From Parietaria judaica (lineage: Eukaryota; Streptophyta; Magnoliopsida; Rosales; Urticaceae), in the NCBI GenBank assembly GCA_954871525.1, contig OX940863.1:45304572-45368571 (forward strand): a stretch of 64,000 nt of DNA, read 5' to 3'. Each line of letters opens with the position of its first letter. Within the stretch, counting starts at the first letter, position 1. Below, one piece after another: positions 36,634 to 50,258 of this stretch. The translations under genes and the position numbers were made by a program. Under the pieces are notes generated by a model. It had not been told where the DNA came from. It did not search any database and worked only from the letters and a program-made list of their open reading frames with translations.

Positions 36634-39600
36634 TTTCGGCACCTATTTTGATTTTGAAAGAGTTCTTACGCGAAAGTAAGCTATTAGAGCCCAATATTCT
36701 TTAACACTCCTAACTTTTGGCTCAATACAAATAATATAGTGTATAAAGAAGGTATTTGGAGTAATAGTTAAGTTTCGGCACTTTTTTTTACTTCTAGCGA
36801 ACTCGTATGCCAAATTAAGCTATTAGAGCCCAAGAATCCTTGACACTCCTAACTTGTTTGTTTTTTGGGCTGAATACAATTAATATAATATATAAAGAAT
36901 GGATATAAGTAATATCTATGTTTCGGCACCTATTTTGATTTTGAAAGAACTCTTACGCGAAAGTAAGCTGTTAGAGCCCAATATTCTTTAACACTCCTAA
37001 CTTTTTTGCTCAATACAAATAATATAGTGTATAAAGAAGGTATATGGAATAATAGTTAAGTTTCGGCACCTTTTTTTTACTTTTAGCGAACTCGTACGCC
37101 AAATTAAGCTATTAGAGCCCAAGAATCCTTGACACTCCTAACTTGTTTGCTTTTTGGGCTCAATACAATGATATAATATATAAAGAATGGATATAAGTAA
37201 TATATATGTTTCGGCACCTATTTTGATTTTGAACGAACTCTTACGCGAAAGTAAGCTATTAGAGCCTTATATTTTTTAAGACTCCAAATTTGTGGGCTCA
37301 ATACAAATAATATAGTGTATAAAGCAGGTATATGGAATAATAGTTAAGTTTCGGAACCTTTTTTTTTACTTCTAGCAAACTCGTACGCAAAATTAAGCCC
37401 TTAGAGCCCAAGATTCCTTAAGACTCCAAACTTGTTTGTTTTTTGGGCTCAATACAATAAATATAGTATATAAAGAAGGAATATAGAGTAATTTTTATGT
37501 TTCGGCACCTATTTTGATTTTGAACGAACTCTTACGCGAAAGGAAGCTATAAGAGCCCAATATTCTTTAAGACCCCAAAATTGTTTGTTTTTTTAGGCTC
37601 AATACAAATAATATAGTGTAAAAAGAAGGTATATGGAGTAATAGTTAAGTTTCGGCACCTTTTTTGACTTCTAACGAATTCTTACGCAAAATTAAGCTTT
37701 TAGAACCCAAGATTCCTTAAGACTCGAAACTTGTTGGTTTTTTGGTCTCAATTCAATTAGAATATTATATAAAGAAGGGATATGAAGTAAGATATATGTT
37801 TCGGTACCTCTTTTGATTTTGAACGAACTCTTACGTGAAAGTAAGCTATTAGAGCCTAATATTCTTTAAGACTCCAAACTTGTTTTTTTTTTTTTGGGGC
37901 TAAATACAAATAATATAGTGTATATGGAGTAATAGTTAAGTTTCGGCACCTTTTTTGACTTCTAGCGAACTCGTTCGCCAAATTAAGCTATTAGAGCCCA
38001 AGAATCCTTGACACTCCTAACTTGTTAGTTTTTTGGGCTCAATACAATTAATATAATATATAAAGAAGGGATATAAGTAATATCTATGTTTCGGCACCTA
38101 TTTTGATTTTGAACGAACTCTTACGCGAAAGTAAGCTATTAGAGCCCAATATTCTTTAACACTCCAAACTTTTGGGCTCAATACAAATAATATCGTGTAT
38201 AAAGAAGGTATATGGAATAATAGTTAAGTTTCGGCACCTTTTTTTTACTTCTAGCGAACTCGTACGCAAAATTAAGCCCTTAGAGCCCAAGATTCCTTAA
38301 GACTCCAAACTTGTTTGTTTTTTGGGCTCAATACAATAAATGTAGTATATAAAGAAGTAATATGGAGTAATTTTTATGTTTCGGCACCTATTTTGATTTT
38401 GAACGAACTCTTACGCGAAATGAAGCTATAAGTGCCCAATCTTCTTTAAGACCCAAAAATTGTTTGTTTTTTTAGGCCTAATACAAATAATATAGTGTAA
38501 AAAGAAGGTATATGGAGTAATAGTTAAGTTTCGGCACCTTTTTTGATTTCTAACGAATTCTTACGCAAAATTAAGCTATTAGAACCCAAGATTCCTTAAG
38601 ACTCGAAACTTGTTTGTTTTTGGGGCTCAATTCAATTAGAATACAATATAAAGAAGGGATATGGAGTAAGATATATGTTTCGGCACCTCTTTTGATTTTG
38701 AAAGAACTCTTACGCGAAAGTAGGCTATTGGAGCCTAATATTCTTTAAGACTCCAAACTTGTTTGTTTTTTTTTGGGCTAAATACAAATAATATAGTGTA
38801 TAAAGAAGGTATATGGAGTAATAGTTAAGTTTCGGCACCTTTTTTGACTTCTAGCGAACTCGATCGGCAAATTAAGCTATTAGAGCCCCAGAATCCTTGA
38901 CACTCCTAACTTTTTTGTTTTTTCGGCTCAATACAATTAATATAATATATAAAGAATGGATATAAGTAATATCTATGTTTCGGCACTTATTTTGATTTTG
39001 AACGAACTCTTACGCGAAAGTAAGCTATTAGAGCCCAATATTCTTTAACACTCCAAACTTTTGGGCTTGATACAAATAATATAGTGTATAAAGAAGGTAT
39101 ATGGAATAATAGTTAAGTTTCGGCACCTTTTTTTTACTTCTAGCGAACTCGTACGCAAAATTAAGCCCTTAGAGCCCAAGATTCCTTAAGACTCCAAACT
39201 TGTTTTTTTTTTTGGGCTCAATACAATAAATATAGTATATAAAGAAGGAATATAGAGTAATTTTTATGTTTCGGCACGTATTTTGATTTTGAACGAACTC
39301 TTACGCGAAATGAAGCTATAAGAGCCCAATATTCTTTAAGACCCCAAAATTGTTTGTTTTTTAAGGCTCAATACAAATAATATAGTGTAAAAAGAAGGTA
39401 TATGGAGTAATCGTTAAGTTTCGGCACCTTTTTTGACTTCTAAGGAATTCTTACGCAAAATTAAGCTATTAGAACCCAAGATTCCTTAAGACTCGAAACT
39501 TGTTGGTTTTTTGCGCTCAATTCAATTAGAATGCTATATAAAGAAGGGATATGGAGTAAGATATATGTTTCGGCACCTCTTTTGATTTTGAACGAACTCT

Positions 39601-41174
39601 TACGCGAAAGTAAGCTATTAGAGCCTAATATTCTTTAAGACTCCAAACTTGTTTTTTTTTTTGGGCTAAATACAAATAATATAGTGTATAAAGAAGGTAT
39701 ATGGAGTAATAGTTAAGTTTCGGCACCTTTTTTAACTTCTAGCGAACTCGTTCGCCAAATTAAGCTATTAGAGCCCAAGAATCCTTGACACTCCTAACTT
39801 GTTTGTTTTTTGGGCTCAATACAATTAATATAATATATAAAGAAGGGATTTAAGTAATATCTATGTTTCGGCACCTATTTTGATTTTGAACGAACTCTTA
39901 CGCGAAAGTAAGCTATTAGAGCCCAATATTCTTTAACACTCCAAACTTTTGGGCTTAATACAAATAATATAGTGTAAAAAGAAGGTATATGGAGTAATAG
40001 TTAAGTTTCGGCACCTTTTTTGACTTCTAACGAATTCTTACGCAAAATTAAGCTATTAGAACCCAAGATTCCTTAAGACTCGAAACTTGTTGGTTTTTTG
40101 GGCTCAATTCAATTAGAATACTATATAAAGAAGGGATATGGAGTATGATATATGTTTCGGCACCTTTTTTGACTTCTAGCAAACTCGTTCGCCAAATTAA
40201 GCTATTAGAGCCCCAGAATCCTTGACACTACTAACTTGTTTGTTTTTTGGGCTCAATACAATTAATATAATATATAAAGAATGGATATAAGTAATATCTA
40301 TGTTTCGGCAACTATTTTGATTTTGAACAAACTCTTACGCGAAAGTAAGCTATTAGAGCCCAATATTCTTTAACACTCAAAACTTTTTGCCTCAATAAAG
40401 GTATATGGAATAATTGTTAAGGTTCGGCACCTTTTCTTTTACTTCTAGCGAACTCGTACGCCAAATTAAGCCCTTAGAGCCCAAGATTCCTTAAGACTCC
40501 AAACTTGTTTTTTTTTTTGGGCTCAATACAATAAATATAGTATATAAAGAAGGAATATAGAGTAATTTTTATGTTTCGGCACCTATTTTGATTTTGAACG
40601 AACTCTTACGCGAAAGGAAGCTATAAGAGCCCAATATTCTTTAAGACCCCAAAATTGTTTGTTTTTTTAGGCTCAATACAAATAATATAGTGTAAAAAGA
40701 AGGTATATGGAGTAATAGTTAAGTTTCGGCACCTTTTTTGACTTCTAACGAATTCTTACGCAAAATTAAGCTTTTAGAACCCAAGATTCCTTAAGACTCG
40801 AAACTTGTTGGTTTTTTTTTGTCTCAATTCAATTAGAATATTATATAAAGAAGGGATATGGAGTAAGATATATGTTTCGGTACCTCTTTTGATTTTGAAC
40901 GAACTCTTACGTGAAAGTAAGCTATTAGAGCCTAATATTCTTTAAGACTCCAAACTTGTTTTTTTTTTTTTGGGGCTAAATACAAATAATATAGTGTAAA
41001 AGAAGGTATATGGAGTAATATTTAAGTTTCGGCACCTTTTTTGACTTCTAGCGAACTCGTTCGCCAAATTAAGCTTTTAGAGCCCAAGAATCCTTGACAC
41101 TCCTAACTTGTTTGTTTTTTGGGCTCAATACAATTAATATAATATATAAAGAAGGGATATAAGTAATATCTATG
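36634..41174 (+). repeat. Domain 2 unit X2 (31-mer with six-monomer insert)
   Basis: This unit is 4541 bp. It has G and H (about 39.42-39.72 kb) and six extra monomers (about 38.39-39.27 kb). The first four of those (F'-K-B'-L') carry the GTGCCCAATCTTC, GTAGGCTATTGG and ACTCGATCGGC variants seen at 30.66-31.1 kb. Near its end, N-O-A-B is replaced by an N/E hybrid plus F-A-B monomers of the 37.4-37.9 kb type (CGAAAGGAAGC, AAGCTTTTAG, TTACGTG). Confidence 0.8.
38390..39275 (+). repeat. Six-monomer mosaic insert in X2
   Basis: Between E and F of the regular order lies F'-K-B'-L'-D-E. The first four monomers carry a combination of variants found elsewhere only in the 30.66-32.0 kb region. The later D-E pair resembles the local unit. 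Boundaries are approximate because flanking monomers are homologous. Confidence 0.78.
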
Positions 41175-44100
41175 TTTCGGCACCTATTTTGATTTTGAAA
41201 GAGTTCTTACGCGAAAGTAAGCTATTAGAGCCCAATATTCTTTAACACTCCTAACTTTTGGCTCAATACAAATAATATAGTGTATAAAGAAGGTATTTGG
41301 AGTAATAGTTAAGTTTCGGCACTTTTTTTTACTTCTAGCGAACTCGTATGCCAAATTAAGCTATTAGAGCCCAAGAATCCTTGACACTCCTAACTTGTTT
41401 GTTTTTTGGGCTGAATACAATTAATATAATATATAAAGAATGGATATAAGTAATATCTATGTTTCGGCACCTATTTTGATTTTGAAAGAACTCTTACGCG
41501 AAAGTAAGCTGTTAGAGCCCAATATTCTTTAACACTCCTAACTTTTTTGCTCAATACAAATAATATAGTGTATAAAGAAGGTATATGGAATAATAGTTAA
41601 GTTTCGGCACCTTTTTTTTACTTTTAGCGAACTCGTACGCCAAATTAAGCTATTAGAGCCCAAGAATCCTTGACACTCCTAACTTGTTTGCTTTTTGGGC
41701 TCAATACAATGATATAATATATAAAGAATGGATATAAGTAATATATATGTTTCGGCACCTATTTTGATTTTGAACGAACTCTTACGCGAAAGTAAGCTAT
41801 TAGAGCCTAATATTTTTTAAGACTCCAAATTTGTGGGCTCAATACAAATAATATAGTGTATAAAGCAGGTATATGGAATAATAGTTAAGTTTCGGAACCT
41901 TTTTTTTACTTCTAGCAAACTCGTACGCAAAATTAAGCCCTTAGAGCCCAAGATTCCTTAAGACTCCAAACTTGTTTGTTTTTTGGGCTCAATACAATAA
42001 ATATAGTATATAAAGAAGGAATATAGAGTAATTTTTATGTTTCGGCACCTATTTTGATTTTGAACGAACTCTTACGCGAAAGGAAGCTATAAGAGCCCAA
42101 TATTCTTTAAGACCCCAAAATTGTTTGTTTTTTTAGGCTCAATACAAATAATATAGTGTATAAAGAAGGTATATGGAGTAATAGTTAAGTTTCGGCACCT
42201 TTTTTGACTTCTAGCGAACTCGTTCGCCAAATTAAGCTATTAGAGCCCAAGAATCCTTGACACTCCTAACTTGTTAGTTTTTTGGGCTCAATACAATTAA
42301 TATAATATATAAAGAAGGGATATAAGTAATATCTATGTTTCGGCACCTATTTTGATTTTGAACGAACTCTTAAGCGAAAGTAAGCTATTAGAGCCCAATA
42401 TTCTTTAACACTCCAAACTTTTGGGCTCAATACAAATAATATCGTGTATAAAGAAGGTATATGGAATAATAGTTAAGTTTCGGCACCTTTTTTTTACTTC
42501 TAGCGAACTCGTACGCAAAATTAAGCCCTTAGAGCCCAAGATTCCTTAAGACTCCAAACTTGTTTTTTTTTTGGGCTCAATACAATAAATATAGTATATA
42601 AAGAAGGAATATAGAGTAATTTTTATGTTTCGGCACGTATTTTGATTTTGAACGAACTCTTACGCGAAATGAAGCTATAAGAGCCCAATATTCTTTAAGA
42701 CCCCAAAATTGTTTGTTTTTTAAGGCTCAATACAAATAATATAGTGTAAAAAGAAGGTATATGGAGTAATCGTTAAGTTTCGGCACCTTTTTTGACTTCT
42801 AAGGAATTCTTACGCAAAATTAAGCTATTAGAACCCAAGATTCCTTAAGACTCGAAACTTGTTGGTTTTTTGCGCTCAATTCAATTAGAATGCTATATAA
42901 AGAAGGGATATGGAGTAAGATATATGTTTCGGCACCTCTTTTGATTTTGAACGAACTCTTACGCGAAAGTAAGCTATTAGAGCCTAATATTCTTTAAGAC
43001 TCCAAACTTGTTTTTTTTTTTTGGGCTAAATACAAATAATATAGTGTATAAAGAAGGTATATGGAGTAATAGTTAAGTTTCGGCACCTTTTTTAACTTCT
43101 AGCGAACTCGTTCGCCAAATTAAGCTATTAGAGCCCAAGAATCCTTGACACTCCTAACTTGTTTGTTTTTTGGGCTCAATACAATTAATATAATATATAA
43201 AGAAGGGATTTAAGTAATATCTATGTTTCGGCACCTATTTTGATTTTGAACGAACTCTTACGCGAAAGTAAGCTATTAGAGCCCAATATTCTTTAACACT
43301 CCAAACTTTTGGGCTCAATACAAATAATATAGTGTAAAAAGAAGGTATATGGAGTAATAGTTAAGTTTCGGCACCTTTTTTGACTTCTAACGAATTCTTA
43401 CGCAAAATTAAGCTATTAGAACCCAAGATTCCTTAAGACTCGAAACTTGTTGGTTTTTTGGGCTCAATTCAATTAGAATACTATATAAAGAAGGGATATG
43501 GAGTATGATATATGTTTCGGCACCTTTTTTGACTTCTAGCAAACTCGTTCGCCAAATTAAGGTATTAGAGCCCCAGAATCCTTGACACTACTAACTTGTT
43601 TGTTTTTTGGGCTCAATACAATTAATATAATATATAAAGAATGGATATAAGTAATATCTATGTTTCGGCAACTATTTTGATTTTGAACAAACTCTTACGC
43701 GAAAGTAAGCTATTAGAGCCCAATATTCTTTAACACTCAAAACTTTTTGCCTCAATAAAGGTATATGGAATAATTGTTAAGGTTCGGCACCTTTTCTTTT
43801 ACTTCTAGCGAACTCGTACGCCAAATTAAGCTCTTAGAGCCCAAGATTCCTTAAGACTCCAAACTTGTTTGTTTTTTGGGCTCAATACAATAAATATAGT
43901 ATATAAAGAAGGAATATGGAGTAATTTTTATGTTGCGGCACCTATTTTGATTTTGAACGAACTCTTACGCGAAATGAAGCTATAAGAGCCCAATATTCTT
44001 TAAGACTCCAAAATTGTTTGTTTTTTTAGGCTCAATACAAATAATATATTGTAAAAAGAAGGTATATGGAGTAATAGTTAAGTTTCGGCATCTTTTTTGA

Positions 44101-44533
44101 CTTCTAACGAATTCTTACGCAAAATTAAGCTATTAGAACCCAAGATTCCTAAAGACTCGAAACTGGTTGGTTTTTTGGGCTCAATTCAATTAGAATACTA
44201 TATAAAGAAGGGATATGGAGTAAGATATATGTTTCGACACCTCTTTTGATTTTGAACGAACTCTTACGCGAAAGTAAGCTATTAGAGCCTAATATTCTTT
44301 AAGACTCCAAACTTGTTTTTTTTTTTTTGGGGGCTAAATACAAATAATATAGTGTATAAAGAAGGTATATGGAGTAATAGTTAAGTTTCGGCACCTTTTT
44401 TGACTTCTAGCGAACTCGTTCGCCAAATTAAGCTTTTAGAGCCCAACAATCCTTGACACTCCTAACTTGTTTGTTTTTTGGGCTCAATACAATTAATATA
44501 ATATATAAAGAAGGGATATAAGTAATATCTATG
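41175..44533 (+). repeat. Domain 2 unit X3 (23-mer, lacks A-B dimer)
   Basis: Order: five domain-specific monomers, E, an F/B hybrid, then C-D-E-F-G-H-I-J-K-L-M-N-O-A-B-C. The F/B hybrid near 42100-42170 reads TTTAGGCTC and then GTGTATAAAGAAGG, so A and most of B are lost. G and H are retained. Length is 3359 bp, almost the same as X1 although a different dimer is missing. Confidence 0.82.
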
Positions 44534-45853
44534 TTTCGGCACCTATTTTGATTTTGAAAGAGTTCTTACGCGAAAGTAAGCTATTAGAGCCCAATATTCT
44601 TTAACACTCCTAACTTTTGGCTCAATACAAATAATATAGTTTATAAAGAAGGTATTTGGAGTAATAGTTAAGTTTCGGCACTTTTTTTTACTTCTAGCGA
44701 ACTCGTATGCCAAATTAAGCTATTAGAGCCCAAGAATCCTTGACACTCCTAACTTGTTTGTTTTTTGGGCTGAATACAATTAATATAATATATAAAGAAT
44801 GGATATAAGTAATATCTATGTTTCGGCACCTATTTTGATTTTGAAAGAACTCTTACGCGAAAGTAAGCTGTTAGAGCCCAATATTCTTTAACACTCCTAA
44901 CTTTTTTGCTCAATACAAATAATATAGTGTATAAAGAAGGTATATGGAATAATAGTTAAGTTTCGGCACCTTTTTTTTTTACTTTTAGCGAACTCGTACG
45001 CCAAATTAAGCTATTAGAGCCCAAGAATCCTTGACACTCCTAACTTGTTTGCTTTTTGGGCTCAATACAATGATATAATATATAAAGAATGGATATAAGT
45101 AATATATATGTTTCGGCACCTATTTTGATTTTGAACGAACTCTTACGCGAAAGTAAGCTATTAGAGCCTAATATTTTTTAAGACTCCAAATTTGTGGGCT
45201 CAATACAAATAATATAGTGTATAAAGCAGGTATATGGAATAATAGTTAAGTTTCGGAACCTTTTTTTTACTTCTAGCAAACTCGTATGCAAAATTAAGCC
45301 CTTAGAGCCAAAGATTCCTTAAGACTCCAAACTTGTTTGTTTTTTGGGCTCAATACAATAAATATAGTATATAAAGAAGGAATATAGAGTAATTTTTATG
45401 TTTCGGCACCTATTTTGATTTTGAACGAACTCTTACGCGAAAGGAAGCTATAAGAGCCCAATATTCTTTAAGACCCCAAAATTGTTTGTTTTTTTAGGCT
45501 CAATACAAATAATATAGCGTAAAAGGAAGGTATATGGAGTAATAGTTAAGTTTCGGCACCTTTTTTGACTTCTAATGAATTCTTACGCAAAATTAAGCTA
45601 TTAGAATCCAAGATTCCTTAAGACTCGAAACTTGCTGGTTTTTTGGGCTCAATTCAATTAGAATACTATATAAAGAAGGGATATGGAGTAAGATATATGT
45701 TTCGGCACCTATTTTGATTTTGAACGAATTCTTACGCGAAAGTAAGCTATTAGAGCCTAATATTCTTTAAGACTCCAAACTTGTTTGTTTTTTTTTTGGG
45801 GCTAAATACAAATAATATAGTGTATAAAGAAGGTATATCGAGTAATAGTTAAG
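44534..45853 (+). repeat. Partial domain 2 unit X4 (9 monomers)
   Basis: Begins like X1-X3 (AGAGTTCTTACG at 44559, TTTGTGGGCTC at 45191) and runs 2-1-2-1-2-E-F. It continues into K- and B-like monomers that already carry domain 3 variants, such as GGTATATCGAG near 45833. Confidence 0.8.
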
Positions 45854-48225
45854 TTTCGGCACCTCTTTTGACTTCTAGCGAACTCGTACGCCAAATTAAG
45901 CTATTAGAGCCCAAGAATCCTTGACACTCCTAACTTGTTTGTTTTTTGGGCTCAATACAATTAATATAATATATGAAGAATAGATATAAGTTATATATAT
46001 GTTTCGACACCTATTTTGATTTTGAACGAACTCTTACGCGAAAGTAAGCTATTAGAGCCCAATATTCTTTAACACTCCAAACTTTTGGGCTTAATACAAA
46101 TAATATAGTGTATAAAGAAGGTATATGGAATAATAGTTAAGTTTCGACACCTTTTTTTTACTTCTAGCGAACTCGTACGCAAAATTAAGCTCTTAGAGCC
46201 CAAGATTCCTTAAGACTCCAAACTTGTTTGTTTTTTGGGCTCAATACAATAAATATAGTATATGAAGAAGGAATATGGAGTAATTTTTATGTTTCGGCAC
46301 CTATTTTGATTTTGAACGAACTCTTACGCGAAATGAAGCTATAAGAGCCCAATATTCTTTAAGACTCCAAAATTGTTTGTTTTTTTAGGCTCAATAAAAA
46401 TAATATACTGTAAAAAGAAGGTATATGGAGTAATAGTTAAGTTTCGGCACCTTTTTTGACTTCTAACGAATTCTTACGCAAAATTAAGCTATTAGAACCC
46501 AAGATTCCTTAAGACTCGAAACCTGTTGGTTTTTTGGGTTCAATTCAATTAGAAAACTATATAAAGAAGAAATATGGAGTAAGATATATGTTTCGGCACC
46601 TCTTTTGATTTTGAACGAACTCTTACGCGAAAGTAAGCTATTAGAGCCTAATATTCTTTTAGACTCCAAACTTGTTTGTTTGTTTTTTTTTTTGCTAAAT
46701 ACAAATAATATAGTGTATAAAGAAGGTATATGGAGTAATAGATAAGTTTCGGCACCTTTTTTGACTTCTAGCGAACTCGTACGCCAAATTAAGCTATTAG
46801 AGCCCAAGAATCCTTGACACTCCTAACTTGTTTGTTTTTTGGGCTCAATACAATTAATATAATATATAAAGAATGGATATAAGTAATATATATGTTTCGG
46901 CACCTATTTTGATTTTGAACGAACTCTTACGCGAAACTAAGCTATTAGAGCCCAATATTCTTTAACACTCCAAACTTTTGGGCTTAATACAAATAATATA
47001 GTGTATAAAGAAGGTATATGGAATAATAGTTAAGTTTCGACACCTTTTTTTTACTTCTAGCGAACTCGTACGCAAAATTAAGCTCTTAGAGCCCAAGATT
47101 CCTTACGACTCCAAACTTGTGTGTTTTTATGGGCTCAATACAATAAATATAGTTTATAAAGAAGGAATCTGGAGTAATTTTTATGTTTCGGCACCTATTT
47201 TAATTTTGAACGAAGTCTTACGCGAAATGAAGCTATAAGAGCCCAATATTCTTTAAGACTCCAATATTGTTTGTTTTTTTAGGCTCAATACAAATAATAT
47301 AGTGTAAAAAGAAGGTATATGGAGTAATAGTTAAGTTTCGGCAGCTTTTTTGACTTCTAACGAATTCTTACGCAAAATTCAGCTATTAGAACCCAGGATT
47401 CCTTAAGACTCGAAAATTGTTGGTTTTTTAGGCTCAATTCAATTAGAATACTATATAAAGAAGGGATATGGAGTAAGATATATGTTTCGGCACCTCTTTT
47501 GATTTTGAACGAACTCTTACGCGAAAGTAAGCTATTAGAGCCTAATATTCTTTAAGACTCCAAAAGTGTTTTTTTTTTTGGGCTCAATACAAATAATATA
47601 GTGTATAAAGAAGGTATATGGAATAATAGTTAAGTTTCGGCACCTTTTTTGACTTCTAGTGAACTCGTACGCCAAATTAAGCTATTAGAGCCCAAGAATC
47701 CTTGACACTCCTAACTAGTTTGATTTTTGGGCTCAATACAATTAATATAATATATAAAGAATGGATATAAGTAATATATATGTTTCGGCACCTATTTTGA
47801 TTTTGAACAAACTCTTACGCGAAAGTAAGCTATTAAAGCCCAATATTCTTTAACACTCCTAACTTTTGGGCTCAATACAAATAATATAGTGTATAAAGAA
47901 GGTATATGGAATTATAGTTAAGTTTCGGCACCTTTTTTTTTACTTCTAGCGAACTCGTACGGCAAATTAAGCTATTAGAGCCCAAGAATCCTTGACACTC
48001 CTAACTTGTTTGTTTTTTGGGCTCAATACAATTAATATAATATATAAAGAATGGATATAATTAATATATATGTTTCGGCACCTATTTTGATTTTGAACGA
48101 ACTCTTACGCGAAAGTAAGCTATTAGAGCCTAATATTCTTTAAGACTCCAAACTTGTATGTTTTTTTTTTGGGCTAAATACAAATAATATAGTGTATAAA
48201 GAAGGTATATCGAGTAATAGTTAAG
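45854..48225 (+). repeat. Transitional domain 3a: tandem hexamers and linking monomers
   Basis: A C-D-E-F-A-B hexamer occurs twice: 45854-46746 (893 bp) and 46747-47634 (888 bp), both with TTTCGACACC before E (46142 and 47035). Four more monomers follow (47635-48225). Monomers here differ from each other more than those inside the HORs, as expected at array borders. A few private variants occur, such as GGAATCTGGAG near 47166. Confidence 0.78.
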
Positions 48226-50258
48226 TTTCGGCACCTTTTTTGACTTCTAGCGAACTCGTACGCCAAATTAAGCTATTAGAGCCCAAGAATCCTTGACACT
48301 CCTATCTTTTTTGTTTTTTGGGCTCAATACAATTAATATAATATATAAAGACTGGATATAAGTAATATATATGTTTCGGCACCTATTTTGATTTTGAACG
48401 AACTCTTACGCGAAAGTTAGCTATTAGAGCCCAATATTCTTTAACACTCAAAACTTTTGGGCTCAATACAAATAATATAGTGTATAAAGAAGGTATATGG
48501 AATAATAGTTAAGTTTCGGCACCTTTTTTTTACTTCTAGCGAACTCGTACGCCAAATTAAACTCTTAGAGACCAAGATTCCTTAAGACTCCAAACTTGGG
48601 TGTTTTTTTTGGGCTCAATACAATAAATATAGTATATAAAGAAGGAATATGGAGTAATTTTTATGTTTCGGCACCTATTTTTATTTTGAACGAACTCTTA
48701 CGCGAAAGTTAGCTATTAGAGCCCAATATTCTTTAACACTCAAAACTTTTGGGCTCAATACAAATAATATAGTATATAAAGAAAGTATATGGAATAATAG
48801 TTAAGTTTCGGCACCTTTTTTTTACTTCTAGCGAACTCGTACGCCAAATCAAGCTATTAGAGCCCAAGTATCCTTGACACTCCTAACTTGTTTGTTTTTT
48901 GGGCTCAATACAATTAATATAATATATAAAGAATGGATATAAGTAATATCTATATTTCGGCACCTATTTTGATTTTGAAAGAACTCTTACATGAAAGTAA
49001 GCTACTAGAGCCCAATATTCTTTAACACTCCTAACTTTTGGGCTCCATACAAATAATATAGTGTATAAAGAAGGTATATGGAATAATAGTTAAGTTTCGG
49101 CACGTTTTTTTTACTTCTAGCGAACTCGTACGCCAAATTAAGCTATTAGAGCCCAAGAATCCTTGACACTCCTAACTTGTTTGTTTTTTGGGCTCAATAC
49201 AATTAATATAATATATAAAGAATGGATATAAGTAATATCTATGTTTCGGCACCTATTTCGATTTTGAAAGAACTATTACGCGAAAGTAAGCTATTAGAGC
49301 CCAATATTCTTTAACCCTCCTAACTTTTGGGCTCAATACAAATAATATAGTGTATAATGAAGGTATATGGAATAATAGTTAAGTTTCGGCACCTTTTTTT
49401 TTACTTCTAGCGAACTCGTACGCCAAATTAAGCTATTAGAGCCCAAGAAACCTTGACACTCCTAACTTGTTTGTTTTTTGGGCTCAATACAATTAATATA
49501 ATATATAAAGAATGGATATAAGTAATATATATGTTTCGGCACCTATTTTGATTTTGAACGAACTCTTACGCGGAAGTTAGCTATTAGAGCCCAATATTCT
49601 TTAACACTCCAAACTTTTGGGCTCAATACAAATAATATAGTGTAGAAAGAAGGTATATGGAATAATAGTTAAGTTTCGGCACCTTTTTTTTACTTCTAGC
49701 GAACTCGTACGCCAAATTAAACTCTTAGAGCCCAAGATTCTTTAAGACTCCAAACTTGGGTGTTTTTTTTGGGCTCAATACAATAAAGAAGGAATATGGA
49801 GTAATTTTTATGTTTCGGCACCTATTTTTATTTTGAACGAACTCTTATGCAAAATGAAGCTATAAGAGCCCAATATTCTTTAAGACTCCAAAATTGTTTG
49901 TTTTTTTAGGCTCAATACAAATAATATAGTGTAAAAAGAAGGTATATGGAGTAATAGTTAAGTTTCGGCACCTTTTTTGACTTCTAACGAATTCCTACGC
50001 AAAATTAAGCTATTAGAACCCAAGATTCCTTAAGACTCGAAACATGTTGGTTTTTTGGGCTCAATTCACTTAGAATACTATATAAAGAAGGGATATGGAG
50101 TAAGATATATGTTTCGGCATCTCTTTTGATTTTGAACGAACTCTTACGCGAAAGTAAGCTATTAGAGCCTAATATTCTTTAAGACTCCAAACTTGTTTGT
50201 TTTTGGGCTAAATACAAATAATATAGTGTATAAGAAGGTATATCGAGTAATAGTTAAG
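48226..50258 (+). repeat. 14-mer precursor of the 1.74-kb HOR (2033 bp)
   Basis: Measured from one c monomer to the next, this unit is 2033 bp, which is 1741 plus 292. The excess is an extra k monomer (48514-48665) and an l/d hybrid (48666-48805) between d and e. The hybrid starts CCTATTTTTATTTTG as in l and continues GAAAGTTAGCTATTAG as in d, marking a crossover near 48.70 kb. This unit overlaps the first 296 bp of copy W1. Confidence 0.83.

Larger units (their letters stand above)
29867..45853 (+). repeat. HOR domain 2: mosaic array, 3.36-kb (23-mer) and 4.54-kb (31-mer) units
   Basis: Long-range markers recur at 3.36 or 4.54 kb: AGAGTTCTTACG at 33301, 36659, 41200 and 44559; the TTTGTGGGCTC monomer at 33931, 37289, 41830 and 45191; and AAGGTTCGGC near 35881, 40419 and 43779. 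Within the units, runs of monomers follow the F-G-H-I-J-K-L-M-N-O order of domain 1a, interleaved with domain-specific class 1/class 2 dimers. Monomers vary more here than in domain 1, which suggests older or repeatedly rearranged sequence. Confidence 0.85.

Noticed and set aside
33276..44533. Transposon insertion as the cause of the 4.54-kb unit
   Set aside because: The extra sequence in 36634-41174 consists entirely of satellite monomers in the same orientation and in register, with no target-site duplication, terminal repeats or coding sequence.
46484..46807. Minus-strand open frame of 107 codons
   Set aside because: It spans about two satellite monomers. Its protein repeats itself at monomer spacing (a WRTSSLEVKKGAE-like motif), is absent from most other monomer copies because of stops, and has no recognisable domain. 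It is a chance reading of the repeat.
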